A DNA stretch of 64,000 nt from Callaeas wilsoni (taxonomy: Eukaryota; Chordata; Aves; Passeriformes; Callaeidae), in the NCBI GenBank assembly GCA_013398955.1, contig VWPU01010170.1, positions 1 to 64,000 on the forward strand, in the 5' to 3' direction. The translations under genes and the position numbers were made by a program. Below the pieces are notes generated by a model. That model was not told the DNA's origin, did no database searches, and saw only the letters and a program-made list of their open reading frames with translations. Position 1 is the stretch's first letter, and each line of letters starts with the position of its first letter. This document shows positions 1-8,864 of this stretch, in pieces.

Positions 1-20
1 GGGGGGGGGCCGGCCAGGCG

Positions 21-26
21 CACGTG
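21..26. promoter_or_regulatory. SLC16A1: Upstream CACGTG E-box
   Basis: Perfect palindromic CACGTG about 95 bases upstream of the inferred start site. It is also an ACGTG hypoxia-type core. USF, MYC/MAX and TFE-family factors bind this hexamer, and human MCT1 is a known MYC target. The site lies within an 11-mer repeated at 155-165. Confidence 0.5.
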
Positions 27-60
27 GCGCGCGAGGGGCGGTGCTCGGCCGGGCACGCCC

Positions 61-120
61 CGCTCCCGCCCCCTGCGCCCCTCCGCCCTTATAGTGGCGG
101 GGGCGGCTGCACTCGGCGGC
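61..120 (+). promoter_or_regulatory. SLC16A1: SLC16A1 core promoter: GC boxes and TATA-like element
   Basis: GC boxes are visible at 65-73 (CCCGCCCC on the plus strand) and 100-106 (GGGGCGG). A TATA-like TTATAG lies at 89-94. Transcription starting about 30 bases downstream would begin near 119, just before the donor at 137/138. GC boxes with a weak TATA fit an SP1-type housekeeping promoter. The start site is inferred, and several start sites are likely in a CpG island. Confidence 0.6.
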
Positions 121-137
121 AGCGGCGGCACCCGCAG
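119..137 (+). other. SLC16A1: SLC16A1 non-coding exon 1 (start approximate)
   Basis: A good splice donor, CAG|GTACGG, ends the exon at 137. The start is placed about 30 bases below the TATA-like element and is uncertain by tens of bases. The exon holds no ATG in the inferred part, consistent with the human gene, where translation begins in exon 2. It would join to the acceptor at 8606/8607. RNA evidence is not available here. Confidence 0.6.
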
Positions 138-154
138 GTACGGTTGGGGTGGCT

Positions 155-160
155 CACGTG
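155..160. promoter_or_regulatory. SLC16A1: Intronic CACGTG E-box just after exon 1
   Basis: Second perfect CACGTG, 18 bases after the first-exon donor. Its following context GCGCG is identical to that of the site at 21-26, so two identical E-boxes flank the transcription start. Confidence 0.5.
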
Positions 161-700
161 GCGCGACGGGCGGGCGAGCGAAGGGGAGGCTTGGGGGTCA
201 GGTCCCCGGCTCTGGGAGTCCCATGCGCTCTGGTGGCTCCGCGCTACCCGAGGCCGCCGCTCCCGGCCCGGCTTGGGGGTCTTGGAGCCGGTGATCGTCC
301 TGGCTCGTTCTTGGGAGTGGGGGCGGCCCCCGTGGGCGGTCGCGTGGCCGGTCGGTTCCACACTGGCGTTTCTGGCCAGGTCGGAATCGCCGCTTCGGTC
401 TCCTCGCGCCCCCGAACTGAGGGGGGAGCCATGTTTTGTTGCCGCTCTGCTATGGCCGCGTGGTGAGGATCCCACAGTACCCTGCCCCGACCTCCCTCGT
501 CCCTCTCTCATCGGCAGTAGCGCCCTGGGGTCGGAGTTTCCCTGGCCTCCTTCTCCCGGCGAACGGTGAGGATAGATAGTGGTGGCCTCGAGGGGCCCAG
601 GTAGCCCAGCTGCCCCGGGGTGGGGGTTCCCTGTCCTGGAGAGCTCCTCGTTCCCCCTGCCCGGCTCCTCAGGCCGCTCCCCCAGCGTGTTTGTGGAGCC

Positions 701-720
701 GCGCGGGGAAAACCCCGCGC
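701..720. repeat. Perfect GC-rich inverted repeat at CpG-island edge
   Basis: Arms GCGCGGGG (701-708) and CCCCGCGC (713-720) are exact reverse complements around an AAAA loop. A stable hairpin is possible in nascent RNA or single-stranded DNA. The loop and flanks contain a GGAAAA core. Function is unknown. Confidence 0.7.
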
Positions 721-971
721 CATTTGAGGGTGCTCGATAAACGCTGGGGTTCAGGGAAGAGGTGATCACTGTGTGTGCTTGGCTCTTGATAAAGGCGGGG
801 AGGGCCTGGAAGCTGCCTGAGAATCATGTCCTGCGAGTGGGTCTGCGGTATTGGGGTGCACGAGGGTACCCCACGTCCCCATGGGGAGCACTCCTGCAGC
901 CGTCAGCACCTGGTAGAGCACTACATCTCGATGCCGCTCCCACCGGCCTTCAGGGTGATTCCTCTTGACAG

Positions 972-1014
972 GTGCTCAGAGCTGGACCTCGGGCACTCGA
1001 GGCTGCTCAGGCGG
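972..1014 (+). other. Possible alternative 5' UTR exon (43 nt)
   Basis: A plausible acceptor (pyrimidine-rich run ending TTGACAG at 971) is followed 43 nt later by a strong donor (GG|GTGAGT at 1015). Alternative non-coding first or second exons occur in mammalian SLC16A1. There is no coding evidence and the call rests only on splice-site strings. Confidence 0.15.
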
Positions 1015-2577
1015 GTGAGTCACCCAAGTCCTTCAGCACCGTGATCCCCTGCTGGCTTTGCAGGATGGACTGCAGAACCGTGCTCCGGCTGCAGGAAAGG
1101 TGCCTTTAACGCTTATTTCTGCCTTGCTCAGGGAGGAGGTGGTAGGAAGGTCTTCGTGGCCCCATATGTGTTTGGGGCGCATAGGTGTGCGAATCACTCA
1201 GCCAGAGAGGCATTGTGGTGACCGGCAGCAGAAAGCTGGGGCTGCTGGAGTTCACTGGTGGCAGCTTACACTCACTGGGCAGCAAGGGGCTGTCAGAATG
1301 CTCCTAGAGCCATCACCTACCTGCTCTGGTTGAAGCCTGGTGGCCTCTGGCAGGTGTTTGCTGGCCCCAGGGTGAGGTCCTCGGGGAGCTCAGTGAGGCT
1401 GGGTTCCAGACATGCTACTGGAATGCTTCATCCAGGGTGGGTGTTGCAGGTCAGGCAGGAGCTCTGCAGCTGAATGGTGCACAAATGCATCATGAAAGTG
1501 AACAGCGCTGGAGGGTTTGAAAGTTGACCCAGGCAAAGGGGACGAGTGTGAACAGGAGGATCAGAAGGAAATTGTGAATTGTATCTGTGGCAGGAGAGGT
1601 GGGATTTGTGTCCAGAAACAGTAAATGGCCTGAGTGCTCGCACCCTGCCCTTTAAGGGTGGACCTTTTGCACCACGGTTGCTCGTGTTCTCCAGCTTTAA
1701 GTTTCTTCTGAGGAAAAACGTGTGTTTTCTTAGTTGCATCACAAGGAAGCAGGTATAATGATTCTGGTTTTGTGCCTTTCTGTGAGCCTTAAGTCTTTCT
1801 GTGGTGCACAGGCATCCCATTTTCATGCTAAGTGAGGTAATTTAGTGCTGTTGGATTCTCCTGGGTGTCTTTGCACTGAGGTTTCCTTGGCTGTGTCTGG
1901 AAGGAAAGGAGCAGTGCTGAGAAATGGGCCAAGGCAGGGAACAGCTGGGGTGTGCTGGGTGTAAAGAAACTCCCCAAGCTCCTGATAGTGCCTTTGTTGG
2001 GAAGGAACTTTCTTCATCTTAGATGAACTGCTGGGGTGATGGACCTCCTAATTACAAACAAGTTCTGCTAGTATATGGCAAATCTCCCCGCCCCAAAGAC
2101 ATGGGGGTGCCTGTGGCTCTCCTAGCTCCTTGGGAAGGCACGAAACATTGTTCCCATCCAGGAGGTGTTACCTGGAAAAGATGTGAATGGTCGCATGTGC
2201 TTTCTCTTGGCTCCTGTTTGGCACAGTTGGCCTGATTTATCTGGCAGCTAAGGTGGAAAATACCCAGTGACTTTCATGCTGTCATTTTATATCTCCTTTA
2301 TGAGGAGTTGAAAAGCTGCACGTAGGCTTGGGAGGTGCATCTTGTTAAGCCCTGTAGTGCAAAACTATTGTTGCACTTTTATGGCTTTTCCTATTTCCTC
2401 CTCTGGAATCAGCCTATAACAGACTCTTAAGAAAGTGGGAGCCTCTCACCAGTGGTATCGGTATGACTCACTGTGCCCTTAGAGCCGCTGCAGAGTAGTT
2501 GTTCTGTAGCCAAGGAAAATCCATGTGAGGCTGTAGTTAATTACTAAAACCACAATCACCGAACTTCTACTGGGCCC

Positions 2578-2768
2578 ACGGTGTGACCTCCTCTCCTGCC
2601 TTGGTCCTGGTTTGAAGGCTGAGTCCTCGATGTGAGTGTCCTACCTCCATCCCTGTACTTCTGGGTCTTTGGTGTGACCTCCTCTCCTACCTCCACCCTT
2701 GCGCTTTTGGGTCTGTGGTGTGCATGTCCCACCTCCATCCTGGTGCTTACTCATCTGTGGTTTGAAGG
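2578..2768. repeat. Diverged minisatellite in intron 1
   Basis: About four imperfect units of roughly 40-50 bp. They share GGTGTGACCTCCTCTCC, ACCTCCATCC and TTTGGGTCTGTGG blocks, and GGTTTGAAGGCT occurs at both ends. The units vary in length and sequence, so the array is old. Confidence 0.6.
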
Positions 2769-5700
2769 CTCGAAGGTAGCAATAATGTGGCAGTGGCTGG
2801 GATGGAAATTCAGACTCTTCTGCTCTTAGGGAAGGGACAGCCAGTTCTGTTTGATGGTGACCGCTGTGACTTTTTGGGATTTTGCAGCCCCCTGCTTTGC
2901 CAAGACACCCGGAGCTGTCTCTGGCTGGCATTGCGGGTGTCTAATGAAAGAATGCTGATGCTATTCCATACCACATTTTTCTCATTCTGAGGATTTCCGG
3001 GCAGGCACAGGGTGTCCTGGGAGCGTTCCTGAGCACTACTGGTGCAGGGAGGATCAATTCTGTGTCCTGGCAGAGCATGACTTGTGCTCAGGGTGTGACT
3101 GGGAAACCCTGTACAGGGGCTTGAGCACCTCCTGTCCCCTCCTGAGACTGAGGGGCTTGGCTGGCACCTGGTGCTGTGGGAATCCCTTTCCCTAGGGATG
3201 GGGGGACAGTTAGAGAAGGGTCTCCAGATGCTGTGCTGGGGGCTGAAGCTGATGTGAGCCCAGACTACGTGCAAGGGCTGCTTGCTTCACATAATATTCT
3301 TGTAACTGGTCTGCAAACCTCTCCGGCTGCAGGGTTTTGGATTAGAGGGCTGTAGAAGAGCCATGGCCACAGCCAGGCTCTGGTGTAGAAATAAGAAATA
3401 AGGCTTTCTCCCTTGGCCTTGTTGATGCTAACAACTAGGCACAGCAGCCCCCGATGGGAGCTTCTCTGGTGGACGTGAATAGCTGCTTGTCTCTCTGGTT
3501 GGTTGGCTTCCCCCAAAGCTGCCAACAAACTATCCCAACATCTCACTTTGCAGGGCAGCTTGCAGTCTTTCATGCCCTGTGCCATGCTGGAAGCATTTTG
3601 AGGGCTGAGGGGCTGTGTCCACCAGAGAGACCAATTGTGAGTGTCCAGGGAAAGTCCGTGGTCGTGCCCGGTGGGGTGAGCAGGATGATCTGTACCTCTG
3701 CAGGCCGAGGCTCGTGCTGCCAGTGGGGGAGCTGGAGGAGGGCAGCTGCCAATGCTGTGCCCCGTGGCGTCTGTCTGTCTGCACGCTGGTGTTGGCTTAC
3801 CGGGCCGGCAGACTGGGGCATGTCTGGGAGTGCGTTGGCCATCCCTGGTGGGAAGAGGCACTGAGTGGGCTGGGCTGCTTCTGGCCAAAACTTGAGCTTG
3901 CCTGTGCGGGCTGCTGGCCTTGAGTGAGCCCTGCCTGTGCTGCTGACCTTGGCTCACCCCGGCAGCGAAGGCTGGGGCTGAGCAGGGCCTCAATTGACTA
4001 TTGTCCTGGTGCAGAGCCCTTGGAAGCGCTGGGGAGTCACGTAGGCCATGTGCTGCCAGGTTAAACCCCGGCCGTGGGTGCCCACTGGAATAAGAGCTCT
4101 GTGCATAATGCTCTAAACCCGCTTAAAACTGGTGAAAGTAAGTGTCTCAGCTCCTCACAATCTCTATTTCATCTTACTTCAGGCCAGAAAAGGGCCAAAT
4201 TTGAAGCTATAGAGTGTTATTGGCTGTGAGCAGCTGGCAATTTCCAGCACCTTAATTTCCCCAGCAAGAAAACTCAGTTTAGTTTCAGGGACCAGAAGGG
4301 ATGTTGGAGGCCTGCCAGCTCCCCATGTTGGGCAAATGTCCCATGGATGTTTTTGGCCCTGTGCTGAGCACTGGAAGAGCGTCTTGTGGTGAGCTGGGCT
4401 TGGGAGGTTGTGCTGGGAGGGGTGGATGTGGCTAATTCTTTGGGCTGGGGCTGATGGGAATGGGCTCCTGGAGAACAGCATCCCCCTTTCTGCTGGGGGC
4501 TCGAGGGAGGAGCTCCCTTAGGGAGTGTGATGTGTGCCTGCTAGCAAGGGGCAGCTTTGTGCCCATCCTGCCTGGCCTAGGTGTTTCAGTGTTGGCCTTC
4601 CCAGGCCAAAGGCTGGGTCCAGCTGATGAAGGCACAAGGGGCCCAAATGGCCATTGGTTAGCTGGGACATCCCTGGACATATTTTTGCTGTGGAGATCTT
4701 GCTCTGGACATTGCTATGTCCATCTCAGAAGCTGGGGGAGCACAGGAGGAGCAGAAAGCAAAGGAAGAGGGCTGGGATGAGCCACTGTGGATTTCACACC
4801 TGCCAAGAAGCTGGATGAACCTCTGCTGGCAGCAGCACAAGCCTGTGTGGACACCAGGCTGATGATGGGTTTTGGAAGAAAGGTATGGGGCTCCCTGCAT
4901 GCCTTGCTCCAGCTCCCAGGCACTCTGAGAGCCCTGCTCAGTGAGAAAGGCTTTGTGAGCTCAAAGGGCAGCAGGTGCCCCTGAGTGTATGCCCAGCATA
5001 GGGAGGCTTGAGCTGGAGTGATGTGTGAATAGAGGCAGAGGGTGTTGTGCCTGGGCAGGGCCTCTGCTTGGATGGGGGGAGGATGTCCCTCTTCCTTTGA
5101 CCCCAGAAAGGAGCGATGTGAGCCACTTTAATAAAGGCTTTGCCCCAGAAATACTCTGGGGCATTTGCAGTGCTCTGTAAATGTGAGCCTCTGTCTTTCT
5201 GTGCTGGAGTCCTGCCAGTCTGAGCTTTGGAAAGCACAGCAATTTACTGCATTATGTAACTAAAAGTCTTGAAATCATACTGTTCCAGGCCCCTTTGGAG
5301 AAAGGATAGCTGCTTGTGGGTGGGACCTGGGAGATGGAAGGGCTTTAGTCTCCTGGGGGATCTGTTTCGAGGTTATACCATCCTCATTGCCTCAATTCCT
5401 GCTCTCACTATTGCTGTGCAGAGGAGGGTGGCTGTAGGCTACCCATTCCTGCAGATTAGTCAGGACTTTTATAGGGAGCAGATGTGATACTCACAGTCAT
5501 TACTTGGTCTCATCAGTCTTAATTACTGCAAATATGGTTATTTTATTTCCTAATAGGGCAAACTGTAGCTGGCTGCCTGGCAGCTGTGAATTTGATTTCT
5601 AATCACATCTTACATGTTGCAGCTCTTCCATAACGGAGCTGAAAATGTCATAACTATGTGTTCTGGTTGTCTTTTTTTTTTTTTAATTTCCCTTTTTGCA

Positions 5701-7235
5701 AAAGGGAGGGAATCTTTCCAATTGGGCTGGCTGCCTTACATGTGCTTTATTTTTTTTCCTCACTTGTTTGAAACTACTTCTGTGTGGGGGCAAGGAGGAA
5801 ATTGCCAAGAAGTCGAATGCAGTTGAAGGATGAGCTTTCTAAAACTGGTCTTTCTTAAGGATTTTCAGTGAGTCAGGGAAAAGTGTTGTGGCACGCAGAA
5901 CTCCTTGTGTTAACTCTCTGGCGTCAGACTTTGGGAATCTTTGGGTCTCAAAACTTTGTTTGGCTCAAGGTTTTTCATTGTGCCTCAGCAATGCAAGAGA
6001 GGTCATGTCTAACCTGCCAGAAGCCTTTTATTTTACAGAGAGATGCCGCCTCAGCACCCACAGGAGGAGGAATGCTGCTTTTAGGGGAAGGAAAAATAAA
6101 TAAACCAAGCCACAGTCATTTTGAGCTCCTTGGGAGCAGTGGAAAAATTAAACCAGTGTGTATGTCCCAGGAACAAAAGGGAAAAATCCCCAACACCTCA
6201 TCAGAAACCCCTCTGCCTTTGCCTTGGATGGCTTTTATTGCCTGTAGTTTTAATTAGTGCTCACAAGTAGAGTATATTCCTTGCTGGGAGCTTTTATAGT
6301 CAACACCTGGTAGTTTCAGCTTTCAAAAATGTTTTGGATAAATCAGTGTGGTTGGGTGATGCTCTGGGGTTCACTGAAGGGTGTGAAAGCTCTGTGTGAC
6401 TCAAAGCAGGAGGTGGTGGGAACTCCAGTGTCCAGCTTTGTGTGGAGAGGGGATGTTCAGCAATTCCCAGTGCTCATGGTGGGTGGGCTGCTCTGTGTTG
6501 TAGGAGACCGGACTGCATTGGGAGTCTCTGTGGAGCCTGGCCGTTCTGTCGGTGGCTGCTGGTCCCAGGTGGGTGCCCACAGGTGTGTGTTGACCTGGGG
6601 GTCTGCCTTCAGCCAGACACCATAGATGTGGACTCATCCTGGTGAGTCCCAGAGAGGAAATCAGAAGAAACAGGCTCTGGCTCCTGGGCATAGTTCAGCT
6701 GTGGACGTGCCAGGGGCAGCGTCATGTCAATGATTCCTTTGTTGGAGTGGCGGGTGGCTTGGAGCTGCTTGTGATGGTCATGTGTTGCACTGGCCAGGAT
6801 GCAGGAAAATACCCTGCCAGTGAAAAATCATTGTCTGGGTCACACTAAACCAGTCTTAGCAGCTTACAGAAACCGGCCTCCTGTGCTTTTCTTCCTCTTA
6901 CCCCATGTGGGTCCAGGGCATCACCTGGTAGGCATCACTGCGGCCAGGTGTCAGGTGGCTCTGGCAAACCTGGTGCTGTATCAGATAACTGCTGCCAGTA
7001 CCTCCAGTGCCAGGTAGGAAGGAGCAGGATCTCCCCATGACTCTGGATCACCAGCTGTGCTTTGTCCAGGACACCGGGATCTCAGCCTTGGATGTGCACC
7101 AAGTGACACGGAGTGAGTGAAAAGGCAGGAGCCCATAGTCCTGTAGTGTGTGCTATAGGGATGTGCCAGGTAGATGCTGGCATGTCAGCAGCCATGGATG
7201 AGATGGTAATCGCTGTGAGCTGGGGTGGATACAGG

Positions 7236-7258
7236 CTATAAATAGGAGGCTGCACCTG
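7236..7258. promoter_or_regulatory. SLC16A1: Candidate MEF2 site plus E-box in intron 1
   Basis: CTATAAATAG at 7236-7245 matches the MEF2 consensus YTAWWWWTAR exactly. A CACCTG E-box follows at 7253-7258. MEF2 sites close to E-boxes are characteristic of muscle enhancers, and MCT1 is active in oxidative muscle and heart. The string also resembles a TATA box, but no first exon is evident downstream. Confidence 0.35.
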
Positions 7259-8606
7259 TCTGAGCCAGTATTACGCTGCGTTGAAGTTGTCACTCTGCCT
7301 GGTATGACCTCAGGAGCTCTGAAAAGGCTCTCCTGCTCGAAGGTGGCTTTTCCCTCGAGTGCAAACCTGAGCAGCAGAGAGCTGCGAAGCGAGGGATTGT
7401 CTCTGGCGAAGGAGCCTGATGTTGTCCCTTGGCTGGTGGCACTTAATATGGGTGGGTGAGGTGCGGGTATCTCTGGCTGTGAGGCTGGGGAGGGCCGCAG
7501 TGCAGCAGCAAATGCCTTCTAAAATCCTTGAGGGTGCACAGGAGTTCTGGGGCTGGTAGTGATTTCTGTTGCTTTGCATATTGTGACCTTTGAGAGCAGC
7601 TGCCCTTGTTATGGTTCCGTGCTGCGATGCCTTCTGCTGCTCTGGGCTGCCTGGACCAGCCTTCATTTGGAGTAACGGAGGCTCTGGAGTGTGATCTAGA
7701 TCTGCTGCAGCATGGGCCCATGCATGAGCAGCCTGACCCTGACGGCCTCTGGATTGCTCCCAATCACCCTCTCTGTGGGGATTCCACACTTCAGCAAGCC
7801 TGAATGACATTTTCCTGTTTATTTTGCTTTCTAGTCACTTCTAGTTTTGAGCTTTTTAGGTGAATTGTTTTTATACTTGAGTGCTTTGTGAAACCTGCTG
7901 TAGCCTTTTTGGACAATGAGGAGGGTTTGGATGCAATTGGGTCAGGAGGTGCCCTGCCAGGGCCGAACTGCTGGGGAACCAGGCTCTGCTGTGACTGCTC
8001 TGTGTGGATCCACCTCCCCCCTTCCCTGGTGGCATATGGTAGCCTTCCTTAGTCACCACTTGGTCTAAGTTTAGCCACAGCCCCTGACCTTTAGGGGTGG
8101 TGGGTGTGCTGTGACACCCAACTGCCCTTTTTAAGCAGAAATAGGGGGGTCCTATTTGGTTCATGCATGGGGACTTACTTCCCTTCAGTGTGTCTGCATT
8201 TAATAACCTTGGTGTGCTGCTCCAGGTGGCCTGGGGCTTCCTGAGATTTTACAGTGCTGGGGTTGCACTCCTGGAGATGCTGTGGGAACTCTGCCCATGC
8301 AGATGAGCCCTGGCTACTGTCACAGACACTGCCTGCCCTTTCCAGCTTAGGTGAGGGTGTCATGTCTTAAATTTGTCGCTTACAAATGTGTGCTGACTGG
8401 GGCTCTGAAAGGCCAGCTGCAGTCTGAGTGTGTGCTTTGGGGTGGCCCAGTGTGCTGGTGATCTCTGGGTGCTCTCACCTCACGGATCAGCTTTCCTCAT
8501 GATGGTGGGGGCACTGGTGCAGTGCCAGCCTTGCAAACAGAGCTTGAGTTGTGTGCCAGGAGCAGGGATTCTGCTTTCAGCTGAGGCAACACTTTGTCCT
8601 TTGCAG

Positions 8607-8647
8607 ATCTTTGATCCCCAGCTGAGTCATCGCCAACTTGATTCAAG
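8607..8647 (+). other. SLC16A1: SLC16A1 5' UTR part of exon 2
   Basis: Lies between the acceptor (TTTGCAG at 8606) and the initiator ATG at 8648. It contains no upstream ATG. The start codon context has A at -3 (CAAGATGC), which is adequate for initiation. Confidence 0.85.
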
Positions 8648-8864
8648 ATGCCGCCAGCCATCGGAGGCCCCGTAGGATACACTCCCCCTGAAGGAGGATG
8701 GGGATGGGCTGTGGTCATCGGAGCCTTCATCTCCATTGGCTTTTCGTATGCCTTCCCCAAATCTATCACAGTGTTCTTCAAAGAGATTGAGATCATCTTC
8801 AATGCGTCCAGCAGCAAAGTCTCCTGGATCTCCTCCATCATGCTGGCTGTTATGTATGCAGGAG
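8648..8864 (+). CDS. SLC16A1: SLC16A1 coding exon 2: residues 1-72 plus first base of Gly73
   Basis: Begins [14 protein letters not shown] and encodes the short cytosolic N-terminus, TM1 and the start of TM2. It carries the MCT signature EGGWGW and Lys38, the proton/substrate-handling lysine. Residue 15 is Glu where human has Asp; both are allowed by the family motif. The TM1-TM2 loop reads FNASSSK and contains an N-A-S sequon at Asn52, where human MCT1 has His. The exon ends GGA G|GTAAGT, a consensus donor in phase 1. Confidence 0.97.

Larger units (their letters stand above)
1..730. other. SLC16A1: CpG island over the SLC16A1 promoter and first exon
   Basis: The first ~730 bases are very GC-rich with frequent CpG. 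From about 730 on the composition falls to ordinary intronic levels. The island spans GC boxes, a TATA-like element, the short first exon and the start of intron 1. It closes with a perfect inverted repeat at 701-720. CpG-island promoters are usual for widely expressed genes such as MCT1. The island probably continues upstream of the window, so its true left edge is not visible. Confidence 0.85.
138..8606 (+). other. SLC16A1: SLC16A1 intron 1
   Basis: Runs from donor GTACGG at 138 to a pyrimidine-rich acceptor ending TTTGCAG at 8606. I see no CR1 copy in its ~8.5 kb, unlike the rest of the window. It contains the CpG-island tail, a GGTGTGACCTCC-type minisatellite near 2.6 kb, a MEF2/E-box pair near 7.24 kb and a possible small alternative exon near 972. 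It also has an extended nuclear-receptor half-site (TGACCTTGG, 3943-3951). Long open frames here, such as a 242-codon antisense one at 3265-3993, have no recognisable family and look like chance frames. Confidence 0.85.

Noticed and set aside
24..769. Overlapping open frames of 181 codons (plus) and 226 codons (minus) in the CpG island
   Set aside because: GC-rich DNA lacks stop codons, so long frames arise on both strands. The products are low-complexity Pro/Arg/Gly with no family resemblance and overlap the promoter.
1032..1040. REST-like half-site TTCAGCACC
   Set aside because: The right half of the REST motif is missing.
3265..3993. 242-codon antisense open frame in intron 1
   Set aside because: No recognisable domain, no supporting splice or polyadenylation signals, and ordinary intronic composition.
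7237..7244. TATAAATA as an internal promoter
   Set aside because: No exon with a donor follows at a sensible distance, and a MEF2 reading of the same bases fits better.
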